A DNA stretch of 36,963 nucleotides. It comes from a virus. Each line of letters opens with the position of its first letter. Position 1 is the stretch's first letter. The DNA is taken from IMG/VR virus record IMGVR_UViG_3300027817_000002, positions 1-36,963 of that record; one strand, 5' to 3'. The notes under the pieces are model-generated. The model made no database searches, was not told where the DNA came from, and saw nothing but the letters and a program-made list of their open reading frames with translations. Shown here one piece after another: positions 22,262-30,596 of the stretch. The position numbers and the translations under genes are program-made.

Positions 22262-22566
22262 ATATACCTACACTTGATTTTGGTGGAACGCAATTTACTG
22301 ACGATAACGGAATGCTAACGGATGTTGCGCAAAAATTCATGGATATTTTAGTGCAAGTATTAATGTTAAATGTTGGTCCAGAAGGGTTCGTGGTTCCTTC
22401 TCTTTCATTATCTAATATAAATATTGTGCAAAATAATCAGGATTTACAGGGAAATTATACTTGTCAGTTTGGAACAATGGTTTATGACACTGACAACAAT
22501 CAGTTGAAAGTAGCTCTGAACAATGGATCAGGAATTCCAATATTTAAAATTGTAACGACTTCATGA
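22258..22566 (+). CDS. Small putative tail-associated protein
   Basis: 102 residues, no cysteine-rich or membrane parts except one Cys in the C-terminal half. It begins MNIPTLDFGGTQFTDDNGML and ends in a beta-rich module (CQFGTMVYDTDNNQLKVALN) like the short beta modules found in phage tail proteins. It is coupled by ATGA to the gp10-like gene and nine bases ahead of the ejection genes. Confidence 0.65.
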   Translation: MNIPTLDFGGTQFTDDNGMLTDVAQKFMDILVQVLMLNVGPEGFVVPSLSLSNINIVQNNQDLQGNYTCQFGTMVYDTDNNQLKVALNNGSGIPIFKIVTTS

Positions 22567-22574
22567 GGTGATAT

Positions 22575-23216
22575 ATGGCAATGGATTGGGGAAATTTATT
22601 AACTGCTGGCGGTAAAGGTGCTGTAGGTGGAATAGGCAAATTATTTGGTGGAAATAATAAAAATCCATCTGATATTGCAGGTCAACATTTGGATAATATG
22701 CCTCCATTTATTATGAATCTGATGCGCCAATATGCAGAGCAAGGCGATAAAGCACGCGGTCCTTTACAAGAGCAATATCAGCAATTAATGAGAGATCCTT
22801 CATCTATTTTAAGTAACTTAGGGAAGGGATATACTGAATCACCGGGATATCAATTCAAGAAAAATCAAGCTTTAGATGCAGGTAGTAATGTTGCTGCGGC
22901 AGGTGGAATGTTAGGTAGTCCTCAGCATCAATTAAATGCGATGGATACTGCAAATGGCCTTGCCAGTCAAGATTATAATGATTATTTGCAGAATGTTATG
23001 GGATTATATGATAAAGGCTTATCTGGAATGGGAAGTGTTGATCAGCGCGGGTATGATGCAACAAAAGATTTCTCAAGAATGATTGAAGAATATTTTACTG
23101 GAAAAGCTAATAATGCATATGAAGGGCAGGCAAGCAAAAATGCTAGTAAGAATGACATGATGAAAATGTTATTTGATTTATTTGGCAAAGGTGCTACTGC
23201 TGCAGGTGTTTTATAA
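22575..23216 (+). CDS. Internal virion/DNA ejection protein
   Basis: 213 residues, Gly/Ala-rich at both ends (LLTAGGKGAVGGIGKLFGG; LFGKGATAAGVL) around a helical Gln/Asp-rich centre with SNVAAAGGMLGSPQHQLNAM. Amphipathic, membrane-active looking sequence of this kind, directly before two longer coiled-coil proteins, is typical of podovirus ejection proteins (P22 gp7/gp20/gp16). GAGGTGATAT gives a good ribosome site. Confidence 0.75.
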   Translation: MAMDWGNLLTAGGKGAVGGIGKLFGGNNKNPSDIAGQHLDNMPPFIMNLMRQYAEQGDKARGPLQEQYQQLMRDPSSILSNLGKGYTESPGYQFKKNQALDAGSNVAAAGGMLGSPQHQLNAMDTANGLASQDYNDYLQNVMGLYDKGLSGMGSVDQRGYDATKDFSRMIEEYFTGKANNAYEGQASKNASKNDMMKMLFDLFGKGATAAGVL

Positions 23217-23229
23217 TAAAAGGTGATAT

Positions 23230-24642
23230 ATGCCAGTTTTTAATCCAAGAAAATTAGATGCCAATGAAAGAGGCGGATTTGATGCATTAGGTGCCGTTAA
23301 TTCATTTATGAATGGCGCTAGTAATTATAATGAATTAAAACAAGCCATTGCTGAAAGAATGATGAAAGAAGCTAAAGCTAAATATGCTCCACAAAGTGAA
23401 GAAGAACTATTTAGACAATTGCAAAACTCTGGGATTATTAAAAAAGCTGAAGCGGATGTAGCGCCTGAAATGCAAAGATCTCAATTACAAAGGTCTTTAT
23501 TAAGTAATAAAATATTAGAGCCTCAAGCAAATCATGCTGAAGAAATAACAATGGCAGATTTAATTAGACAGCAATTAGGAAATAAATCCACTGGATTGGA
23601 TATTCAAGGAAAACAGATTGATTTGCCATTTAGAAAAGAAACTAATATGGAAAATTTAAGAAATGCAATATATGGAAATAATATATTAGAATCAAAAGCA
23701 TCAAATGCAAGAGAAATGGCGCAGGAAGAATTGCGGAGAAATAAGTTATCTAATAGAAATGATGAATTAGATATTCAAGGTAAAGAGGCTGCTCTCCCTT
23801 TCAAAAAAGACCAAATAAGAGAATCTTTGGAAAAATTAAGGACACAAAATAAAATAGATGCAGCAAAATTGCCTTATATTGATGAAATTATTAAATCTGA
23901 TATAGAATCAAAAAAAGTATTAACTAATATAAGACTTCTCAATGCATCTGGAAAATCATTTACTAGTCTTCCAGTTGAGGAAAAGGCATTGCTTTTGTCT
24001 CAAGCAAGGGCTATGGGATATTCATCAGAACAAGCATCTGATTTATTTTTGAAAAACTTTAAATTACCAGATTTAGCTGAATTAAAAGGTTTCGACAAAA
24101 ATGATCCATCTTCATGGCCTTCAGCTCAATATGCTCCTACAAAGAAAATTGTATCTCAATTGCAACAATCTAATATTGCTAGAGCTGCTGTAGATGCAGT
24201 AGAACCAAAAATAAATGAATGGATGGCTCCATATGCATCTACAATTAAAGGTTATTCACCAAAAGCTGTACTAGAAGGAATCACAGGTGGAAATAAAGAT
24301 TCACAAGCTAAAGCTGCTGCTGCTGGATTTTTAATGTTTGATGATCAGATGCAAAGATTGAAATCAGGTGGGGTAAATCCAGGGGTAAAAACATTAGAAC
24401 ATGCTTTAATGTCTTCTATGGGTAATTATAAAACTCTTCCTATATTAAGAGATCCAATAGTATTTAAGAAAACTCAAGAATATATTAGAGAAGGATTAAA
24501 TGATATTAATAAAGCTGAAAATGAAGCCATATTTAATATGAATAAAATAAAAAAATCAGCAGAGAAAAAAACAAAAGATTTTTCCAAAATGTCAGATGAT
24601 CAACTTTCAAAAAGATTAGCTGAAATACGAGGTAAATCATGA
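23230..24642 (+). CDS. Internal virion/DNA ejection protein, coiled-coil
   Basis: 470 residues, helical and charged over residues 30-240. A repeated phrase is seen: LDIQGKQIDLPFRKE near 120 and LDIQGKEAALPFKKD near 180, marking an internal duplication of about 60 residues. The C-terminal half is more globular (YAPTKKIVSQLQQSNIARAA). No signal sequence. AAAGGTGATAT precedes the ATG. It is coupled by ATGA to the next gene. The ejection role is inferred from order and composition. Confidence 0.75.
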   Translation: MPVFNPRKLDANERGGFDALGAVNSFMNGASNYNELKQAIAERMMKEAKAKYAPQSEEELFRQLQNSGIIKKAEADVAPEMQRSQLQRSLLSNKILEPQANHAEEITMADLIRQQLGNKSTGLDIQGKQIDLPFRKETNMENLRNAIYGNNILESKASNAREMAQEELRRNKLSNRNDELDIQGKEAALPFKKDQIRESLEKLRTQNKIDAAKLPYIDEIIKSDIESKKVLTNIRLLNASGKSFTSLPVEEKALLLSQARAMGYSSEQASDLFLKNFKLPDLAELKGFDKNDPSSWPSAQYAPTKKIVSQLQQSNIARAAVDAVEPKINEWMAPYASTIKGYSPKAVLEGITGGNKDSQAKAAAAGFLMFDDQMQRLKSGGVNPGVKTLEHALMSSMGNYKTLPILRDPIVFKKTQEYIREGLNDINKAENEAIFNMNKIKKSAEKKTKDFSKMSDDQLSKRLAEIRGKS

Positions 24643-26168
24643 CAGAAGAAGAGCAAATAGAAGCTGAATTAATTGAAAGAGAACTAAATAAAAGAAACTC
24701 TTCAAAGAGAAATAATCTATTTAATAAAATAGGTGAAAGTGTTAAATCTAATCCTATAGGTCAGGCTGGTCTTGGTTTTGCTCAAGGTTTAGCCGATGTA
24801 GCTCCAGCAATAGGTAATCTAGCAATAAAAGGATCAAATTATGCCAATAAAAATAATATTCCAGAATTTAAAGGATTTCATTTTGCCCCTGATACATTAG
24901 CATCTAAAGGTGGAGAAATTGGTGCTTATCTTGTTGGTGGAGGATTATTAAAAGCAGCTTTAAACTTGCCAAAAATTGCAAAAGGAGGAGAAGTCGCTAT
25001 AGATTTATTAAATAAATTTTCAAAAGGAAGTCCTCATCTTGAAAAAATAGCAAATGCTTTATCTTCTAAAACTGCTAAATATATGGGAGGAGGAGCGGTA
25101 GTGGGCGCTCTTCAATCTCCTGAGAATCAAAAAACTGGAGCTTTATTAGGTGCTGCTATTCCAGGAGCTTTTTCAGCAGGGAAAGTTATAAAAAATAATG
25201 CAAAACCTATTTATGAAAAATTAACTGATATGTTTTCACCTGCTAAGCATGGCAATAAATTATTAGAAGATTTAAGTCATGGAGCTAAAGATCTTGTGCA
25301 AGCAGATAAGATGATAGCTAAAGATTTACGTAAAGGATATGAAGGTCGAATTGCAGAAACAGAACCTTATTTCTCTCATGCTAAAAATCTGGCAGGCGAA
25401 AAGAATATATATGAAGCTTATAATCCTTTGATGAAATCTGGGATAAATAAAGAAGAATCAATGATCAATAAACTTGAAAAATTTAAACTTGGAGAAATAT
25501 TTGATAAATTTAAATCAAAACCTAATTTTTCAAATGCACATGAAATTCAAACTGAACTTGGTGTAAGAATAGGAGATCTTAAATCTATAGCTCATAAAAC
25601 TCCAGAACAAAGATCAGAATTAAATTCATTAGTATCGATTAGAGAAGAGCTTAAATCAGATATTAAAAACATGTTGAAAAGACACGATGAGATATCAAAT
25701 ATCCCAGCATTGCCTGCATATGAAAAAGGAATTGAACTTCATAGAAAACATGTTACTCCTTATCTAGAAAATAAAGATATAAGAGAAGTTACTCGTGGTG
25801 GGAAAGAATATATAGATGATATATATAAAGCATTTGAAGATATTGCAGGAAAAAAGAACAAAAAAACAGGAGAATTTTCTCAATCTAGTATTAAAAAGAT
25901 TTTAGAAGATATGCCGTCAGAAATACAAGAAAAATTGTTATTTAGTAGATTAGGTGGTAGAAAGTTAGAAGATAATCCAAAAGAATTATTAAAAGAAATT
26001 AAATTAATTAAAAATGAAGGTAAATTTTATTTAAAAAATTTAGAAGATAAGTTTGGAGTTGTTTCTAAAGCACAAAAAAATAAAAAAATAATAAAAAGAG
26101 GAGCTTTTGGCGCTGGAAGCGCCATAGCTTTAGAATCTGGAAGACAGAAATTGATAGGAGATCATTAA
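24639..26168 (+). CDS. Internal virion/DNA ejection protein with Gly-rich hydrophobic segments
   Basis: 509 residues. Residues about 35-180 hold Gly/Ala-rich hydrophobic stretches (QAGLGFAQGLADVAPAIGNL; YMGGGAVVGALQ; LLGAAIPGAFSAG) that could insert into the host envelope. The rest is a Lys/Glu-rich helical domain. Podovirus ejection proteins of the P22 gp16/gp20 type show this design. The product ends RQKLIGDH; the same frame stays open for about 55 codons past the TAA, so truncation is possible. Confidence 0.72.
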   Translation: MTEEEQIEAELIERELNKRNSSKRNNLFNKIGESVKSNPIGQAGLGFAQGLADVAPAIGNLAIKGSNYANKNNIPEFKGFHFAPDTLASKGGEIGAYLVGGGLLKAALNLPKIAKGGEVAIDLLNKFSKGSPHLEKIANALSSKTAKYMGGGAVVGALQSPENQKTGALLGAAIPGAFSAGKVIKNNAKPIYEKLTDMFSPAKHGNKLLEDLSHGAKDLVQADKMIAKDLRKGYEGRIAETEPYFSHAKNLAGEKNIYEAYNPLMKSGINKEESMINKLEKFKLGEIFDKFKSKPNFSNAHEIQTELGVRIGDLKSIAHKTPEQRSELNSLVSIREELKSDIKNMLKRHDEISNIPALPAYEKGIELHRKHVTPYLENKDIREVTRGGKEYIDDIYKAFEDIAGKKNKKTGEFSQSSIKKILEDMPSEIQEKLLFSRLGGRKLEDNPKELLKEIKLIKNEGKFYLKNLEDKFGVVSKAQKNKKIIKRGAFGAGSAIALESGRQKLIGDH

Positions 26169-26442
26169 TATTTTGATTATTTCAATAAATATATTACTCC
26201 ATATACAAAAATTAACATTAATAACCATACGGGGAATGTGGGGAAAATTGTTATTGATAAAAGTATGGTCATTAAAATTACTATTATCATTATTATTAAA
26301 ACAATCCAATCCATTTATATTTCCTCTTTTTATTAATTATATATTCGTTATCGCATATTCGATTATAGATAGGTTTAAAAATAAATCAATATATTTATAT
26401 AGTAAAAATTATCAAATAATTTATTCAAAGGACTGAATTAAC
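26169..26442 (+). other. AT-rich gap between ejection and fibre genes
   Basis: 274 bases without a convincing gene. A frame continues in phase after the ejection-protein stop (KYITPYTKININNHTGNVGK), then turns into Ile-rich noise, suggesting a lost C-terminal end. A TTG-start hydrophobic frame at 26173-26436 lacks a ribosome site and looks spurious. No terminator hairpin was found. Confidence 0.5.
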
Positions 26443-28323
26443 ATGGCAACTTTTAATCCTACAAGATATGTAATTGCTCCTAATCTACAATGTTATTTCG
26501 TAGATAAAGATACAGGCTTGCCATTGGCGGGTGGTCAAATAAATACTTTTACAAATAATACTAGATCAGTTAGAAAACCATTATATACTTTAACTCCATC
26601 TGGGTCTGATTTTACTTATACTGCACTGGATAATCCTTTGATTCTAAGCGCAGTAGGAACTATTGTTGATGGAAATGGGAATGATATTGTTCCTTATTAT
26701 GATACTGAAGATGAAGAAGGGAATCCTGAGAATTACTATATAGAAGTTTTCAGCGCAGGTGGAGTTCTCCAATTTACACGTTTTGCATGGCCCAACGTGG
26801 GATCAAGCGGAAGTTCTTCTGCAAATGCATTTGGATATAATTTTGTTAGAAATCCACAGTTTTATAGCTGGCATAATACCACATCATTTACTAATGTTGG
26901 ATTAGGTTCCTTAACAACAAATGATTATATAGCTGATGATTGGTTATATCAGCAAGATGATGCGTCTCAGACTATTAGTTTTACAAGAGGATCATTTGGG
27001 ACTTCTGATTTAGTAGAAGGGACTCCAGCTTATTATTTAAGTTATACATCATCTGGTGGAGCTTCTCAGACTATAAACAATTTATATCAAGTATATCAAT
27101 CTGTCACAACATTAGCAGATCAAGCTGTATCTGTTAGTTTAAATGTAAGGTCATCAGTTGCAACGAGTTTAACTGTAAATTTAGTCCAACATTTTGGATC
27201 TGGTGGATCTCCAGACTTTACTACTCCATTAATAACAAATTTTAATCTAAATTCTTCATTTAGAAAGTTAGAAAGTGCAAATATTATCATTCCTTCTATT
27301 GCTGGAAAAACTATTGGGACAGGTGGTGACGATGCAGTTTATTTGCAAATTGTCTTACCATTAAATCTTGCTTGTACTGTAGATATTGTAAATGTTCAAT
27401 TGGCGGTAGGAAGTGTAGTTCCAGCTTTTCCAATTAGAAGCAATGATGATCAGAATAAAGCTACTAACTATGATAATCCAAATTCTATATTTCTAACAGG
27501 TGATGTTAAAATGACATTACGTAATTCATCTGATCCAGGCTGGTTGATGATGAATGATGGAACTATTGGTAATAATAACTCTGGAACAGATTCTCTTCAT
27601 AATAAAGGGTTACAATATAAATCTCTTTATTCACTCATTTGGAATAATGTTCATAGCACTCAATTTGCTCCTTTATATACTTCATCTGGAGTATACATTT
27701 CAAATTATGGAGTTAGTGCTGATGCAGATTGGTTAGCTGGAAATAGATTATCTTTAACTAAGGCATTAGGAAGAGTACTTGCTGGAGCTGCTCCTAATAG
27801 TTATTCAATAACAATTCCAATTACATCTGTTACAACTAAAAATATTAATATTCCATTTAGTTCATTTGAAGTAGTTTATAATGCAACTCCTATTAAATTT
27901 TCTGGAACATTGCCTACTACTAGTCCGCAAATAAATACAACTTCTACTTATTATTTAGGTTCAGTAGGATCTGGAGGAGTATATTTAAGTGCTAGTAATG
28001 CAGTAAATGGAGTTGGTGGAGGAGATATAACTTTTACTGCTGGATCAACTCCTAATTTCTTTATGATAACTGCAGGTGGATTTTCTTCAACATTGGGGCA
28101 ATATTATGGAGAAGAAAATCATAATCAAATATTGTCTGAATTAGTAAATCATACGCATGCTTCTAATTATCCACAGGTTGCTAATGCATATCAAATATCA
28201 AATGCAGCAGGATTCAATCCATCAGCTCCAGCAACGACTAATTTAACAACAGCAACTGGCGGTAATACAGCATTTAATGTTATCCAACCAACTACCTACA
28301 TGAATGTAATGATAAAAGTTTAA
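26443..28323 (+). CDS. Tail fibre/receptor-binding protein with collar-type C-terminus
   Basis: 626 residues. The N-terminal 110 (APNLQCYFVDKDTGLPLAGG; QINTFTNNTRSVRKPLYTLT) form a beta-sandwich-like attachment domain found in many podovirus fibres. A carbohydrate-binding-like jelly-roll portion covers about 125-335. From about 350 a phage collar pattern follows: GDVKMTLRNSSDPGWLMMND, LTKALGRVLAGA, and the terminal VIQPTTYMNVMIKV. It probably contacts the host surface. AAAGGA lies about ten bases before the ATG. Confidence 0.85.
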   Translation: MATFNPTRYVIAPNLQCYFVDKDTGLPLAGGQINTFTNNTRSVRKPLYTLTPSGSDFTYTALDNPLILSAVGTIVDGNGNDIVPYYDTEDEEGNPENYYIEVFSAGGVLQFTRFAWPNVGSSGSSSANAFGYNFVRNPQFYSWHNTTSFTNVGLGSLTTNDYIADDWLYQQDDASQTISFTRGSFGTSDLVEGTPAYYLSYTSSGGASQTINNLYQVYQSVTTLADQAVSVSLNVRSSVATSLTVNLVQHFGSGGSPDFTTPLITNFNLNSSFRKLESANIIIPSIAGKTIGTGGDDAVYLQIVLPLNLACTVDIVNVQLAVGSVVPAFPIRSNDDQNKATNYDNPNSIFLTGDVKMTLRNSSDPGWLMMNDGTIGNNNSGTDSLHNKGLQYKSLYSLIWNNVHSTQFAPLYTSSGVYISNYGVSADADWLAGNRLSLTKALGRVLAGAAPNSYSITIPITSVTTKNINIPFSSFEVVYNATPIKFSGTLPTTSPQINTTSTYYLGSVGSGGVYLSASNAVNGVGGGDITFTAGSTPNFFMITAGGFSSTLGQYYGEENHNQILSELVNHTHASNYPQVANAYQISNAAGFNPSAPATTNLTTATGGNTAFNVIQPTTYMNVMIKV

Positions 28324-28350
28324 TAAATTAACAAATAAAAGGAATTATAC

Positions 28351-28722
28351 ATGGCTACTAAATTCAATTTAAGTCGAGATATTAATGGTTTTAACGGTTT
28401 TGGTGTTCCATTCAGCGATACATTATACGCTACTAATTTAACAACTGGAGCAGCTCAATCATTAGCTGTTCCTTTAGTTATGGGAATGGGTGGAAATGGA
28501 ATTTATAATGGTCCTGAATATATAGCAATATTCAGTTTTGAACCTGGTTCGAATGTTTGGGTTTCTAATGGTGGAACAGCTGCGACACCTGGATCTTCAT
28601 TTGCTTTGTCTACTTCAGAACTTAATCCTGCAGCTAGATTTGTAAAAGGTGGTGATATTTTAAGTTTCATTACTCCAGATAGCTCTGCATATGTTGGAGT
28701 AGCATTTTATGTACTCAGTTAA
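28351..28722 (+). CDS. Small putative virion protein
   Basis: 123 residues, Gly/Ser/Asn-rich and beta-prone, no cysteine: MATKFNLSRDINGFNGFGVP at the start and SAYVGVAFYVLS at the end. Similar small proteins accompany phage fibre genes, possibly as trimer tips or decoration. AAAAGGA is seven bases before the ATG. Its last 14 bases overlap the next small gene. Confidence 0.7.
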   Translation: MATKFNLSRDINGFNGFGVPFSDTLYATNLTTGAAQSLAVPLVMGMGGNGIYNGPEYIAIFSFEPGSNVWVSNGGTAATPGSSFALSTSELNPAARFVKGGDILSFITPDSSAYVGVAFYVLS

Positions 28723-28882
28723 TTGGCGGATAGGAATTGTTAATAATCCATTAACAGTAAGCGTCTATGTGCAAGATAACAGTAATCAGGGGAATTCGCC
28801 ACCTCCTGGATCTGAATTTAGAATTACAGATGCTTTGCAGATGAGAATTACTGATGCTGGCGATAACAGAATAACGGATTGA
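28709..28882 (+). CDS. Small protein with RITD repeats
   Basis: A 57-codon frame starting inside the end of the previous gene. MYSVNWRIGIVNNPLTVSVY is followed by a Pro-rich turn and three RITD units (FRITDALQMRITDAGDNRITD spans residues 37-57). RITD-type beta repeats are found in phage structural proteins. It ends ten bases before the next gene, whose ribosome site GAGGT begins in its stop codon. Confidence 0.65.
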   Translation: MYSVNWRIGIVNNPLTVSVYVQDNSNQGNSPPPGSEFRITDALQMRITDAGDNRITD

Positions 28883-28892
28883 GGTATACAAA

Positions 28893-29702
28893 ATGGCAGA
28901 CGTTAAAATTATAGATCTTAATCCATTAACTACTCAAGATCTTAATGATTTATATGAAACGAGCAAAAATGGAAATGGAAGCTTCAAGGAGACTCGTCAA
29001 CAACAAATAAATTACTTATTGAGTAGAAATAATGTTTTTTCTGGAATTAATGTAAATACTAAATCTATAGGGTCAGTGGGCCTTCCTGGAGTTATTAGCG
29101 CAGCAAATATGGTAGAAAATATAGTCACAATGCTCCCTACTGGAAGTGGTCAAACAGCCACATTTGATAGCGCTGCCAATATATATAGTTTATTAGGAAG
29201 TCCATCTCAAAATGTAACGTTTAATTTCACATTAATAAATATTGGTAATTTTGATATACCATTATCACCTGGATCAAATACTTTATTTAATAATATGCCT
29301 TCAACTACGCTGAAAGTTGGGCAAACATTTGATCTACAAGGAACATTCACAGGTATATCGCCATTAGTTTTAATTATTAGCGGCGGAAATCAAACTCCTA
29401 ATAGAATACCGGTAATAACGGAAACAACGACTGCTAGAACATTATCTTCAGTAGATATTAATAGTTATATTAGAACAACAAATGCTGCTACTGTATCAAT
29501 AACAGTTACATCTGGAATATACAGTATTGGTCAATCTACATCATTTTTTACTGGTGGCTCAGGACAAATCAGTTTTATTGCTGCTGGAACGACAATTAAT
29601 AGCAAATTAGGAAATTTAAAAACAAATACTACTGGATCTGCAGCATTTTTAATTTGTACTGCAGCAAATACTTTTGATTTAATTGGCGATTTATCAGTAT
29701 GA
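28893..29702 (+). CDS. Adhesin/fibre subunit A with shared attachment segment
   Basis: 269 residues. The first 40 (MADVKIIDLNPLTTQDLNDL, then YETSKNGNGSFKETRQQQ) are nearly the same as those of the gene at 30597, so both probably dock on the same virion part. The rest is Ser/Thr/Asn-rich beta structure in two repeats of about 100 residues (TFDSAANIYSLLGSPSQNVT near 90). GAGGT is eight bases before the ATG. It is coupled by ATGA to the lectin-like gene, so the two may form one complex. Confidence 0.7.
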   Translation: MADVKIIDLNPLTTQDLNDLYETSKNGNGSFKETRQQQINYLLSRNNVFSGINVNTKSIGSVGLPGVISAANMVENIVTMLPTGSGQTATFDSAANIYSLLGSPSQNVTFNFTLINIGNFDIPLSPGSNTLFNNMPSTTLKVGQTFDLQGTFTGISPLVLIISGGNQTPNRIPVITETTTARTLSSVDINSYIRTTNAATVSITVTSGIYSIGQSTSFFTGGSGQISFIAAGTTINSKLGNLKTNTTGSAAFLICTAANTFDLIGDLSV

Positions 29703-30571
29703 ACTCTCAATTTATTGGATCTTGTCAAGATAACTATTCTTTACCAATGGATTTGGTTTCTGGATGGCTAGGGGTATGGTCATTATCTAGATTATCATCA
29801 AAATATACTGGAGTAGCATGCAATGTAAGAAGAAGCTCAGATAATGCTACTACTGACGTATTTTATGATCAATCTGGGAAAATAAGCGGATCTTCCATTA
29901 TATCTGCAGGAGGTTCATTATCAACCTGGACATCCACATCAACACTTTTTATTACTTCGATGACAGATTTGAGTGGAAATGGCAGGAATTTCACAACAGC
30001 TGTTACAGCAAATCAACCTACATTAGTGTTGAATTCTTTAAATAGCCAAGCAGTTGCAAGATTTTCTGGTGCTCAGCAATTAATTCTAACATCTGCATTA
30101 AATGTTCAATGGAATACATTATTTTGTTTGCAAAATATTCCATCCTCGGCAAATAGGGGAGTTATTTTTGGAAATTTTACATCTATTGCAGCAAATAATG
30201 CTTCAAATTATGAAAAAGAAGCAACCAATGTTTCTAGAATATTTTTGGTTAGTTCTGATCTTTTAGTAGGGTCAAATACTTCTTTATTCGGAGCACCAAA
30301 CGTATTTTCTTTTATTAGAAATACAGCAACGCCCCAAAGTGTTTGTTTTGTTGGAAATGTACAAGATACCACGACAACATTTGTAGCTACAAATGTTACG
30401 AATACAACTCCTCATGGGATGGGGGCAGATATGAGAACGGCATCTCCATCAACATCTGTTCCTTTGACTGGAGATATAACTACATTAATGGTTTATCAGG
30501 CACCTCTTACATTTGAACAAACTTCTCAAGTATCCAGAAGCCTTGGTCATATTGGAGGATTAAACATATGA
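29699..30571 (+). CDS. Concanavalin A-like lectin domain adhesin
   Basis: 290 residues. The opening after residue 20 (GVWSLSRLSSKYTGVACNVR, then RSSDNATTDVFYDQSGKISG) and WTSTSTLFITSMTDLSGNGR follow the AbfB/LamG-like jelly-roll module used in phage fibres for glycan binding. GDITTLMVYQAPLTFEQTSQ closes the fold. No catalytic motif seen. It is coupled by ATGA to subunit A upstream and followed 25 bases later by subunit B. Likely host glycan receptor. Confidence 0.75.
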   Translation: MNSQFIGSCQDNYSLPMDLVSGWLGVWSLSRLSSKYTGVACNVRRSSDNATTDVFYDQSGKISGSSIISAGGSLSTWTSTSTLFITSMTDLSGNGRNFTTAVTANQPTLVLNSLNSQAVARFSGAQQLILTSALNVQWNTLFCLQNIPSSANRGVIFGNFTSIAANNASNYEKEATNVSRIFLVSSDLLVGSNTSLFGAPNVFSFIRNTATPQSVCFVGNVQDTTTTFVATNVTNTTPHGMGADMRTASPSTSVPLTGDITTLMVYQAPLTFEQTSQVSRSLGHIGGLNI

Positions 30572-30596
30572 TTATTAAATTTACTAAAGGTGTAAA

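Noticed and set aside
26173-26436. 87-codon hydrophobic frame with TTG start
   Set aside because: No ribosome site, composition of AT-rich noise (long Ile/Leu runs) and no coupling; treated as a gap.
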